Below are positions 18,874-26,993 of a stretch of DNA of 64,000 nt, in pieces. A program made the translations under genes and the position numbers. Origin of the DNA: Mesorhizobium loti (GTDB lineage Bacteria; Pseudomonadota; Alphaproteobacteria; Rhizobiales; Rhizobiaceae); NCBI RefSeq assembly GCF_001510895.1, contig NZ_LPWA01000001.1, positions 248,001-312,000 of the forward strand, given 5' to 3'. Numbering within the stretch: the first letter of the stretch is position 1; each line of letters begins with the position of its first letter. The notes under the pieces were generated by a model that saw nothing but the letters and a program-made list of their open reading frames with translations, was not told the DNA's origin and made no database searches.

Positions 18874-18912
18874 TCCCGAAAAGTGGGAACCGGTTTTTCG
18901 CAAAGATCATGG
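18868..18912. repeat. Palindromic intergenic repeat supplying the pump gene's stop codon
   Basis: Inverted arms CCATGATC (18868-18875) and GATCATGG (18905-18912) enclose AAAAGTGGGAACCGGTTTTT. This is a form of the short palindromic repeat widespread between rhizobial genes. The TGA inside the left arm is the stop codon of the RND pump gene. Confidence 0.6.
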
Positions 18913-18950
18913 TTGGATCAGGTCCTAATGTCGAGCCGGCGGAGTGATTA

Positions 18951-19089
18951 GCTTTCCTCTTCCCGTCACTATACGGGGAGAGGATGCCGGCAGGCAGGTG
19001 AGGGGCAGAGCCAACTTCACAGATGATGGCGCCGCCCCTTATCCGGCCCTTCGGGCCACCTTCTCCCCGTAAACGGGGCGAAGGAAAGC
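18951..19089. repeat. Large imperfect inverted repeat between convergent genes
   Basis: The arms starting GCTTTCCTCTTCCCG (18951) and ending CGAAGGAAAGC (19089) are inverted copies of about 28 bases. Both contain CGGGGAGA-type segments. Inside are further small palindromes such as GGCCCTTCGGGCC. It sits between the convergent pump and reductase genes and could end both transcripts. The composition resembles repeats common between Mesorhizobium genes. Confidence 0.5.
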
Positions 19090-19093
19090 TGCG

Positions 19094-20131
19094 CTACGGC
19101 TTGATGAACACCTTGCCATTCGGTTTGGCCAACTCGGCCGGCAGCCGCGCCATGGCCTCGTGCAGCGGCACCACCGCGGTCACGTCGGTCGACCAGCGCC
19201 CGTCGGAAAAGCGCTTTTGCGCTTCCAGCACCGCCGGCCCCATCCGATCGCGATAAACGCGCATCCATTCGGCCAGCCAAAAACCTTCGATGCGCTTGTG
19301 CTGGAAGATCAATTGGCCGGGCTCACGGATCACCGTCGGCTCAGCGTCGAGCCGACCATAGACGATCCAGCGCGAGCGCTTTGGCATGGCGTTGAAGATG
19401 GCCGAGGCCAGCGGCCCGGTCACCGCATCGAGGAAAATGCGCGGCTGCTCGGCCTTGATCACCTCGCGCAGTTTGGCCTCGAAATCCGCCGCCTTCTCGT
19501 TGAGCACATGCGCGGCACCAAGTTCCTTCAGCAAAGGGATCTGCTCGTCGCGGCGCACTGTGACGATCGGCCGAAAACCGTCCTCCTTCGCCAAGCCGAT
19601 GATCAGCTTGCAGAGCTGGCTGGCGCCGGCGGTCATGATGAAGGCCTTGTCGCCCTCCTGCTTGACGATGTCGAACATGGCGAGCGCGGTGAGCGGATTG
19701 ACGATCATCGCCGCGGCGTCCTCGTCGCGCACCGTGTCGAGCAGCGGAATGCAGGACGCGGCCTCCGCCACCGCATAATCGGCCCACGAGCCCCAGTTCG
19801 TCACTCCGGTGGCGAAGGCGACGCGCTTTCCCGCAAGGCTTTTTGCGTACGGGTCGTCACCGGTCGCGACGACGATGCCGACACCCTCGAAGCCTGCCGG
19901 CCGCCCCTTAACACGCGGCTGGCCGTACTGTCCCTTGATGAAGGCGATATCGGACGGGTTGATCGAGGCAAGGCTGACCTTGATCAGCGCCTGCGTCCGG
20001 CCGGGTTCGGGCACGGCGATACCGCCGGGTTGCAGATAAGGCTCCGTCGCTTCCAGCACGCCGGCGGAAGGCGTTTTCGTGTAGCCGTCGCCGACAAGCA
20101 GCAAGGCCTTCATTTCCGACGGAAGCGCCAT
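19094..20131 (-). CDS. MDR-superfamily zinc-independent alcohol dehydrogenase / quinone reductase-like
   Basis: A 345-residue medium-chain reductase. The N-terminal GroES-like part has SLASINPSDIAFIKGQYG and PAGFEGVGIVVATG. The Rossmann part contains FIMTAGASQLCKLIIGLAK. The catalytic zinc ligands of classical ADHs are not obvious, favouring an NADPH:quinone or enoyl reductase role. ATG 20131 (MALPSEMKALLL) is chosen; a longer in-frame reading runs into the acyl-CoA dehydrogenase gene. It follows that gene by five bases, so the two are probably one transcript. Confidence 0.85.
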   Translation of the reverse strand: MALPSEMKALLLVGDGYTKTPSAGVLEATEPYLQPGGIAVPEPGRTQALIKVSLASINPSDIAFIKGQYGQPRVKGRPAGFEGVGIVVATGDDPYAKSLAGKRVAFATGVTNWGSWADYAVAEAASCIPLLDTVRDEDAAAMIVNPLTALAMFDIVKQEGDKAFIMTAGASQLCKLIIGLAKEDGFRPIVTVRRDEQIPLLKELGAAHVLNEKAADFEAKLREVIKAEQPRIFLDAVTGPLASAIFNAMPKRSRWIVYGRLDAEPTVIREPGQLIFQHKRIEGFWLAEWMRVYRDRMGPAVLEAQKRFSDGRWSTDVTAVVPLHEAMARLPAELAKPNGKVFIKP

Positions 20132-20136
20132 GGCGA

Positions 20137-21378
20137 TCACACCTTTTCCTGCGTGTACTTCCTGAGCTCGGTGCGCGCCACCTGCCGCCGATGCACGGCG
20201 TCCGGCCCGTCGGCAAGCCGCAGGGTTCTCAGATGCGTCCACGAGCGCGCCAGCGGCGTATCCTGGCTGATGCCTTGCGCGCCGAACATCTGCACCGCCT
20301 CGTCGGTAACCTTGAGCGCGACACGGGGCGCGACGACCTTGATCTGGCTGATCCAGGGCGCCGCGGCGCGCGCATCGCCTTGGTCGATCATCCACGCGGC
20401 CTTCAGGCAGAGCAGCCGCGCCATCTCGATCTCCATGCGGCATTCGGCGATGATGTCGAAATTGGCGCCGAGCTTGGCCAACGACTGGCCGAAGGCCTCG
20501 CGCCGCACGGAACGCTGGCACAGCATCTCCAGCGCCATCTCGGCCTGGCCGATGGCGCGCATGCAGTGGTGGATGCGGCCCGGCCCCAGCCGCCCTTGAG
20601 CGATCTCGAAGCCCCTGCCCTCGCCGAGAATCAGGTTGGCCGCCGGCACCCGCACGTCCTCGAACCTCAGATGCATATGGCCATGCGGCGCGTCGTCGTC
20701 GCCATAGACCTGCATTGGACGCAGCTTGGTGATGCCCTTGCTGTCCGCCGGCACCAGGATCATCGAATGCCGGCGATGCTGCGGCTCCTCGTCCGAGCCT
20801 GTTCTCACCATGGCCATATAGATGGCGCAGCGCGGGTCGCCGGCGCCAGAGGCCCACCATTTCTCGCCGTTCAGCACATAATCGTCGCCCTGCCGCTCGC
20901 AGCGCATCGAGATGTTGGTGGCGTCCGAAGACGCCACGTCCGGTTCGGTCATCAGATAGGCCGAGCGGATTTTTCCGTCGAGCAGCGGCTCCAGCCAGTC
21001 TTGCTTATGCTCCGCGGACCCGTAGCGCTCCAGCACCTCCATGTTGCCGGTATCGGGCGCCGAGCAGTTGAAGGTCTCGGCGCCGAGATGCGCCTTGCCC
21101 ATCTCCTCCGCCAGATAGGCGTATTCGACCGTCGACAGGCCGTAGCCGCGCTTGGAATCGGTGAGCCAGAAATTCCACAGGCCGCGCTCCCGCGCCGTCT
21201 TTTTCAGGCCTTCCAGGATCTCGGTCTGCCGGGCCGTGTAGGCCCAGCGGTCGCCGCCCTTGCCGACCTCGGCGAGAAACTCCTCGCCGAGCGGCGCGAT
21301 CTCGTCGCGCACCATCGCGGCCACGCGCTGATGGATCGGCTTCAGCCGCTCGGTCATGCCGAGATTCATGTCCGCCAT
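20137..21378 (-). CDS. Acyl-CoA dehydrogenase, ACAD10/11-like
   Basis: A 413-residue FAD enzyme that desaturates or transforms an acyl-CoA. ATG 21378 (MADMNLGMTERL) follows the expected helical N-terminus; an upstream frame extension enters the divergent promoter. Recognisable segments are SAYLMTEPDVASSDATNI, NGEKWWASGAGDPRC, the middle beta domain, and the C-terminal GRIHHCMRAIGQAEMAL and QMFGAQGISQDTPLAR. This branch (FadE36/ACAD10-11-like, LvaC-like) is often encoded with an APH-type kinase, as seen here at 22842. It diverges from the SDR/MaoC/kinase group. Confidence 0.9.
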   Translation of the reverse strand: MADMNLGMTERLKPIHQRVAAMVRDEIAPLGEEFLAEVGKGGDRWAYTARQTEILEGLKKTARERGLWNFWLTDSKRGYGLSTVEYAYLAEEMGKAHLGAETFNCSAPDTGNMEVLERYGSAEHKQDWLEPLLDGKIRSAYLMTEPDVASSDATNISMRCERQGDDYVLNGEKWWASGAGDPRCAIYMAMVRTGSDEEPQHRRHSMILVPADSKGITKLRPMQVYGDDDAPHGHMHLRFEDVRVPAANLILGEGRGFEIAQGRLGPGRIHHCMRAIGQAEMALEMLCQRSVRREAFGQSLAKLGANFDIIAECRMEIEMARLLCLKAAWMIDQGDARAAAPWISQIKVVAPRVALKVTDEAVQMFGAQGISQDTPLARSWTHLRTLRLADGPDAVHRRQVARTELRKYTQEKV

Positions 21379-21497
21379 CGGTTCCGGCCCTTTCGTAGAT
21401 GCATCTTTACCCGTGGCAAGGATGACCGTACTTCGGCTAGCCTTGTCAACGCGAGTCCTTCGGTTCCGGCCGGGACGAGGCACGTGGGAGGAATGCG

Positions 21498-22313
21498 ATG
21501 AGCTATCTGGACAAGCTGTTCTCGGTCGCCGGCAAGACCGCGCTGGTGACCGGTGCTGCAACCGGCATCGGCCGCATGGTCGCGACCGGACTGGTGCGGG
21601 CCGGCGCCACGGTGATGATCGCCTCGCGCAAGGGCGAGGACTGCGTGCGGGTCGCCAGCGAGCTCAACGCGCTCGGCGGCGACGGCCGGGCCGAGGGTTT
21701 TGCCGGCGACGTGTCCAGCGAAGCGGGCATCGCCGCGCTCGTTGCCGAGGTGAAGGTGCGCACGGACAGGCTGCACATACTGGTCAACAATGCCGGCATC
21801 TCCTGGGGCGCGCCGCTGGAGGAGTTTCCCTACCACGCCTGGGCCAAGGTGTTCGGCGTCAACGTCACCGCCGTCTTCCACTTGACCCGCGAGCTGCTGC
21901 CGCTGCTCGATGCGGCCGCAAGCGACGAGGATCCTGCCCGCGTCGTCAATCTGGGCTCGGTGATGGGCACCCAGCCGCTCGCCGACGACGCCTATTCCTA
22001 CACCGCCTCCAAGGCCGCCGTGCATCATCTGACGCGCACGCTGGCGATCGAGTTCGCTGCCCGCCGCATCACAGTCAACGCCTTTGCGCCCGGCCCCTTC
22101 CAGAGCCGGATGACGGCCTTTGCCACCGCCACCGAGGAGCAGGCGAAACATGTCGGTAACCATGTTCCGCTCGGCCGCATCGGGGTAGCGGATGACATTG
22201 CCGGCGCAACGCTCTATTTGTGCAGCCGTGCCGGCAGCTATGTCACAGGCGCCACCCTGCCGATCGACGGCGGCCAGTCGGTGCAGCACGGGATGACGTT
22301 GTTCAAGGAATAA
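21498..22313 (+). CDS. Short-chain dehydrogenase/reductase
   Basis: A 271-residue classical SDR. The cofactor motif TGAATGIGRM is at residues ~16-25, NNAGISWG near 96, catalytic Ser in LGSVMGTQ, and YSYTASKAAVHHL supplies Tyr and Lys near 167-171. It ends with a typical YVTGATLPIDGGQSV. The RBS (GGGAGGAATGCG) directly precedes ATG 21498. First gene of the plus-strand arm of the acyl-CoA cluster; probably interconverts a hydroxy- and keto-acyl intermediate (inference). Confidence 0.9.
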   Translation: MSYLDKLFSVAGKTALVTGAATGIGRMVATGLVRAGATVMIASRKGEDCVRVASELNALGGDGRAEGFAGDVSSEAGIAALVAEVKVRTDRLHILVNNAGISWGAPLEEFPYHAWAKVFGVNVTAVFHLTRELLPLLDAAASDEDPARVVNLGSVMGTQPLADDAYSYTASKAAVHHLTRTLAIEFAARRITVNAFAPGPFQSRMTAFATATEEQAKHVGNHVPLGRIGVADDIAGATLYLCSRAGSYVTGATLPIDGGQSVQHGMTLFKE

Positions 22314-22365
22314 GGCGCCCGGTTCAAGCAATCGCGATCCGGGCGGGGGTGCGGAGGACATCAGC

Positions 22366-22845
22366 GTGGAACCGATCAGTCTCGATACGCTTCTGGCCAG
22401 CGTCGGCAAGGAAGTCGGCGTGTCGCCCTGGCGCACCGTGACGCAGCGCATGATCGACCAGTTCGCCGACGCCACCGACGACCACCAGTTCATCCATTGC
22501 GATCCCGAGCGCGCCGCGCGCGAGACGCCGTTCGGCGGCACCATCGCGCACGGCTTCCTGTCGCTGTCGCTTCTGTCGGCGATGACCTTCGAGACCATGC
22601 CGCCGATCGAGAACACCAAGATGGGCGTCAACCACGGCTTCGACACGCTGCGCTTCCTGGCGCCGGTCAAGACCGGCTCGCGCATCCGCACGCACTTCGT
22701 GCTGGCCGACGTCAAGGTCAGGCCTTCGGGCTGGGTGCAGACGGCGCATGACGTGACCATCGAGATCGAGGGATCGAAGAAGCCGGCGCTTACCGCGCGC
22801 TGGCTGACCCTGACGCTGATCGAGCGCCAGCCCGAGACCGCATGA
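22366..22845 (+). CDS. MaoC-like (R)-specific enoyl-CoA hydratase/dehydratase
   Basis: A 159-residue hot-dog-fold protein. The hydratase-2 motif (FADATDDHQFIHCDPERA, Asp and His catalytic; then TPFGGTIAHGFLSLSL) is clear at residues ~27-65. GTG 22366 is the start. It hydrates trans-2-enoyl-CoA or a related thioester. The stop overlaps the kinase start by four bases, so translation is coupled. Confidence 0.9.
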   Translation: MEPISLDTLLASVGKEVGVSPWRTVTQRMIDQFADATDDHQFIHCDPERAARETPFGGTIAHGFLSLSLLSAMTFETMPPIENTKMGVNHGFDTLRFLAPVKTGSRIRTHFVLADVKVRPSGWVQTAHDVTIEIEGSKKPALTARWLTLTLIERQPETA

Positions 22846-23942
22846 GCGGCGACGCCAACGCCTTGGATAAGTCGGCGCTCGCGCTCGATAAGTCGGCGCT
22901 TGCGCTCGATAAGTCGGCGCTTGCGCTCGACAAGGCAGCGCTTGCGCCATACCTCGAAGCGCATGTCCCGGGCTTTGCTGGGCTTTCTGCAATCGAGAAA
23001 TTCAAATCCGGACAGTCGAATCCGACTTATCTGCTCACCGCTGCAAGCGGCCGCTATGTGCTGCGCGCCAAGCCGCCGGGACAATTGCTGAAATCGGCGC
23101 ACCAGGTCGACCGCGAGTTCCGGGTCATGCAGGCACTTGGCTCGACCGCCGTGCCGGTGCCGCGCATGCTGCATCTTTCGGGTGAAGACTCGCCGATCGG
23201 CCGCATGTTCTATGTCATGGAATTCCTCGACGGGCGCATCTTCTGGGATCCGTCACTGCCGGATGCATCCGGCAATGACGAGCGCGCCGCGATCTATGAC
23301 ACCATGAATGCGACACTCGCCGCCCTCCACGACGTTGACACCGAGGCCGTGGGGCTTGGCGATTTCGGCAAGCCCGGCAGCTATTTCGAGCGCCAGTTCG
23401 CTCGCTGGACGAGCCAGTACCGTGCGTCAGAAACCGAAACCATCCCAGACATGGACCAGCTGATTGCCTGGCTGGAGACGCATATGCCGGCCGATGATGG
23501 CCGGGTCTCGCTGGTGCATGGCGACTATCGGCTGGACAACATGATTTTCGCGCCGGACGAGCCGAAGGTCATCGCCGTGCTCGACTGGGAACTGTCGACG
23601 CTCGGCCATCCCTTCGCCGACCTCGCCTATCAATGCATGCAGTGGCGGTTGCCGCATGCGTCCGGCTTTCGCGGTCTTGGCGGCGTCGACCGCGCCACGC
23701 TCGGCTTGCCCTCCGAGGAAGCCTATGTCGCCGCCTATTGCCGGCGTCGCGGCATCGACCGCATCGGCAACTGGACCTTCTTCCTCGCCTTCTCCTTCTT
23801 CCGGCTGGCGGCGATCTGCCAGGGCGTCTACCGCCGCGCGCTGGACGGCAACGCCTCCAATCCGGAAAAGGCCAAGACCTATGGCGAGGCGGTGAAAATG
23901 CTCGCCGCGCTCGCGGTGGAGCTGATCGACAAGAAGATTTGA
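22842..23942 (+). CDS. APH-family kinase (ACAD10/11 kinase-like)
   Basis: A 366-residue phosphotransferase with the aminoglycoside-phosphotransferase fold. FKSGQSNPTYLLT and YVLRAKPPGQLLKSAHQVDRE form the N-lobe. VHGDYRLDNMIF (catalytic loop) and AVLDWELSTLGHP (metal-binding DxD-like) form the C-lobe. The first ~30 residues are an in-frame repeat of LDKSALA that homologues lack. The family includes the kinase half of mammalian ACAD10/ACAD11 and LvaA, which phosphorylate 4-hydroxyacyl-CoA; antibiotic resistance is unlikely here given the flanking acyl-CoA genes. ATGA overlap with maoC. Confidence 0.88.
   Translation: MSGDANALDKSALALDKSALALDKSALALDKAALAPYLEAHVPGFAGLSAIEKFKSGQSNPTYLLTAASGRYVLRAKPPGQLLKSAHQVDREFRVMQALGSTAVPVPRMLHLSGEDSPIGRMFYVMEFLDGRIFWDPSLPDASGNDERAAIYDTMNATLAALHDVDTEAVGLGDFGKPGSYFERQFARWTSQYRASETETIPDMDQLIAWLETHMPADDGRVSLVHGDYRLDNMIFAPDEPKVIAVLDWELSTLGHPFADLAYQCMQWRLPHASGFRGLGGVDRATLGLPSEEAYVAAYCRRRGIDRIGNWTFFLAFSFFRLAAICQGVYRRALDGNASNPEKAKTYGEAVKMLAALAVELIDKKI
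22863..22946 (+). repeat. Four tandem 21-bp in-frame repeats
   Basis: A 21-bp unit of the form CTCGATAAGTCGGCGCTTGC is repeated about four times at the 5' end of the kinase gene, encoding LDKSALA, LDKSALA, LDKSALA and LDKAALA. The first and last units have substitutions; the middle two are nearly identical, which suggests recent slippage. It is coding DNA, not a CRISPR. Confidence 0.85.
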
Positions 23943-23959
23943 ATACGGAGAGCTGAGCG

Positions 23960-24736
23960 ATGGGCCGTTTCGATGGGGCCACGGTGCTGATAACCGGCGC
24001 GACCGGCGGGCTCGGCAGCGGCGCGGCCAAAGCTTTCGCCACTGAGGGCGCGCGGCTGGTTCTTTCCGATATCGATGAAGCGGCCCTCGGCGATTTCGCT
24101 GCGGCACTCGGCGCCGAGACCGCGCTCCTTGCCGGCAACATTGCCGACGAGAAGCTCTCCGAGGATCTGGTGAAACTGGCGGTGCAAAAATTCGGCCGGC
24201 TGGATATCGCCGTCAACAATGCCGGGATCGTGCATTCCTTCTTTCGCCTGCCGCAGGTGACCTCGGAGGAAGCGCGCCGGGTGCTCGAGGTCGACCTGCT
24301 CGGCGTCTTCTACGCCATGAAGCACCAGATCCCGCGGATGGAGCGCCAATTCAAGGAAAGCGTCAAGGGCGGCGCCATCGTCAACATCGCCTCGGTAGCC
24401 GGTCTCTCCGGCGCGCCGAAGCTGTCGGTCTATGCCGCCGCCAAGCATGGCGTGATGGGACTGACGCGGTCGGCCGCCGTCGAATATGCCAGCAAGGGGA
24501 TACGCATCAATGCCGTCTGCCCGGCTCACACGCGGACGGCGATGGTCGACGGCTTCGTCCGCTCCACCGGAGCGCCGGAAGCCGAAGCGCTTGCCGAGCT
24601 CACCCGCGGCGTGCCGATGAAGCGGGTCGGTGAGGTCGACGAGATCGTGACCGGCATCCTCTATCTCGCCGATCCCGCCAACTCCTTCATGACCGGGCAC
24701 GCGCTGGCGCTCGACGGCGGCATCGGCGCGATCTGA
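23960..24736 (+). CDS. Short-chain dehydrogenase/reductase
   Basis: A 258-residue classical SDR with TGATGGLGSGAAKAF at the N-terminus, NNAGIVHSF near residue 92, NIASVAGLSG, and catalytic YAAAKHGVMGL. The end (FMTGHALALDGGIGAI) is standard. Seventeen bases separate it from the kinase, so it probably belongs to the same operon. It likely acts on a hydroxyacyl or keto intermediate of the pathway. Substrate unknown. Confidence 0.9.
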   Translation: MGRFDGATVLITGATGGLGSGAAKAFATEGARLVLSDIDEAALGDFAAALGAETALLAGNIADEKLSEDLVKLAVQKFGRLDIAVNNAGIVHSFFRLPQVTSEEARRVLEVDLLGVFYAMKHQIPRMERQFKESVKGGAIVNIASVAGLSGAPKLSVYAAAKHGVMGLTRSAAVEYASKGIRINAVCPAHTRTAMVDGFVRSTGAPEAEALAELTRGVPMKRVGEVDEIVTGILYLADPANSFMTGHALALDGGIGAI

Positions 24737-24790
24737 GAATCGCGTCAAAACAAGGAGTTAGTGCGGACGTTGGGGAACCAGCCTCCACCC

Positions 24791-24818
24791 TTGTCCGTTT
24801 CCGTACAGCGTATATAAT
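24791..24818 (+). promoter_or_regulatory. Sigma-70-type promoter of the TetR gene
   Basis: TTGTCC (24791-24796), a 16-base spacer and TATAAT (24813-24818) lie 35 bases before the regulator start. The spacer contains CCGTACAGCGTA, similar to the GTACGCGTAC palindrome upstream of the small peptide gene, which could mark regulator binding. Confidence 0.5.
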
Positions 24819-24852
24819 TTTGTAAGGCAACCAACTACAAGGCAGGCAAACA

Positions 24853-25497
24853 TTGCCGCTGAGCGTTCAGAAACGCCGCGAGAAGCAGAAAGCCGAGCTT
24901 CGTTCCGAACTGGTCGACGCGGCCCACAAGCTCGTTCAGGAAGAGGGCTACGAAGGGCTTACCATCCGCAAGCTGGCCAAGCGGGTCGGCTACGCGCCGA
25001 TGTCGGTCTATTCCTATTTCGCCGACAAGCAGGACATCCTGTTCGCGCTGGCCGAAGACGCCTTCGAGACGCTTGCCCGGCGCATCGAGGAGCATCCTTC
25101 CGACGACCCGATCGAAGCGCTGCGCGCGGTGATGACCGAATATGCCGCCTTCGGGCTCGGCAACCCCAATGAATACCGCACCGTGTTCATGACCGAGAAG
25201 ACCAAGCTGCCGGAAGGCCGCAGCTACGAGGAGATGGAAGAGGGCAACCCGGCGATGAAGGTGCTGATCAGCAGGGTCGAGGCCTGCGTGGCCGCCGGCA
25301 AGCTCAAGGGCGACCCGCGCGCCATCGCCACCATGCTGTGGACCGTCGGTCACGGCACGATCTCGCTGCTGATCACCTTCCCCTTCTATCCGTTCGGCGA
25401 CCCTCAGGCCTATGTGAAGCGCATGTGCGACTTCATGCTGGCCTCCCTGTCGGCGCAGGACATCTCCCCGCTCACCGAAACGCCCGTCAACTGCTGA
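24853..25497 (+). CDS. TetR-family transcriptional regulator
   Basis: A 214-residue TetR protein. The helix-turn-helix spans residues ~12-58 (LVDAAHKLVQEEGYEGLTIRKLAKRVGYAPMSVYSYFADKQDIL region). The rest is a helical ligand-binding domain. The start is TTG 24853, preceded by AAGGCAGG; no ATG fits. Last in the acyl-CoA cluster, it likely represses these genes until an acyl-CoA or acid binds, and may control the next gene too. Both ideas are inference from position and shared GTAC-type motifs. Confidence 0.88.
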   Translation: MPLSVQKRREKQKAELRSELVDAAHKLVQEEGYEGLTIRKLAKRVGYAPMSVYSYFADKQDILFALAEDAFETLARRIEEHPSDDPIEALRAVMTEYAAFGLGNPNEYRTVFMTEKTKLPEGRSYEEMEEGNPAMKVLISRVEACVAAGKLKGDPRAIATMLWTVGHGTISLLITFPFYPFGDPQAYVKRMCDFMLASLSAQDISPLTETPVNC

Positions 25498-25571
25498 CCC
25501 GTTACCCCTGTTTCAGGTGACGCTGTCGCTTGATTCGCGGCGGCGAATTCCTACGTTCAAAAAAAGTTGTC

Positions 25572-25643
25572 GTACGCGTACAAATTGTTCCTTGAATTCA
25601 ACTTCCGTTAACCGTATATGTACGTTGCATCGTACATGTACGG
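25572..25643 (+). promoter_or_regulatory. Promoter with operator-like palindromes ahead of the peptide gene
   Basis: A promoter TTGAAT (25592-25597), 17 bases, TATATG (25615-25620) is flanked by two palindromes. Upstream is perfect GTACGCGTAC (25572-25581). Overlapping the -10 and start site is a 32-base palindrome (25612-25643) with arms CCGTATATGTACG and CGTACATGTACGG, one mismatch, 6-base spacer. This is strong symmetry in a short space and looks like a repressor site or a 5' mRNA hairpin. Confidence 0.6.
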
Positions 25644-25665
25644 AAAGGTTTACCGGAGACGGAAG

Positions 25666-25902
25666 ATGAAAAAGACAATCCTCGCTCTCGCCACCGTGCT
25701 GGCCTTCTCGGGCGCCGCTTTCGCCGGCGCGAGCCAGCCGGCCAAGCATGTCCCGGCGGCCTGCGCCCAGACCAAGGCCAATGTGACGCTCGACTGCACC
25801 GCGACCGGCTCGGTTGAAAAGGCCGACGCCAGCAAGACGCAGACCACCAAGGGCCCGCGGCTCGGCATCGACGTGAACCCGTGGTTCGTGCCCGGCCTCT
25901 AG
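25666..25902 (+). CDS. Small secreted peptide, function unknown
   Basis: A 78-residue protein, MKKTILALATVLAFSGAAFA followed by a short mature region. The first 20 residues form a clear Sec signal peptide with an AFA cleavage site. The ~58-residue remainder has two Cys (AACAQT and LDCTAT), a Lys/Thr-rich middle and a hydrophobic end DVNPWFVPGL. I do not recognise a family. ATG 25666 has a GGAGACGGAAG RBS. The two cysteines could form one disulphide in the periplasm. It is preceded by a large palindrome and followed by dispersed repeats and a terminator. Confidence 0.75.
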   Translation: MKKTILALATVLAFSGAAFAGASQPAKHVPAACAQTKANVTLDCTATGSVEKADASKTQTTKGPRLGIDVNPWFVPGL

Positions 25903-25903
25903 A

Positions 25904-26002
25904 GCAATTCCAGGAAAAGTGTGTAACGGTTTTCCGTCCGGAATTGCGTCAAAACAAAGAGATAGAGCGGTTCGCCGTTTCCGTGAAACGGTGAAACGCT
26001 CT
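25904..26002. repeat. RIME-like double palindrome
   Basis: Two adjacent hairpins. 25904-25947 has arms GCAATTCC / GGAATTGC with inner GGAAAA / TTTTCC. 25964-26002 has arms AGAGCG / CGCTCT with inner CGTTTC / GAAACG. They resemble the rhizobial intergenic mosaic elements. Related copies occur at 53408-53451, 53465-53508, 44179-44214 and 54244-54279. Confidence 0.6.
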
Positions 26003-26034
26003 AAGGCGCAGCAAATAATAATTGGAACGAAAAC

Positions 26035-26058
26035 GGGCGGCACTTGGCCGCCCTTTTT
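26035..26058 (+). terminator. Intrinsic terminator
   Basis: GGGCGGC (26035-26041), loop ACTTG, GCCGCCC (26047-26053) and five T residues. It would end transcripts of the small peptide gene after the repeat region. Confidence 0.8.
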
Positions 26059-26099
26059 CGTTTCGCCTGTTCCACCGCGAGAAGCGATCCACAAGCTGC

Positions 26100-26984
<885 letters not shown>

Positions 26985-26993
<9 letters not shown>

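Noticed and set aside
20132..20860. Long in-frame N-terminal extension of the MDR reductase
   Set aside because: It overlaps the well-supported acyl-CoA dehydrogenase in another frame; ATG 20131 gives the normal reductase start.
22863..22946. Possible CRISPR-like repeat
   Set aside because: The units are tandem without spacers and encode in-frame peptides in the kinase gene.
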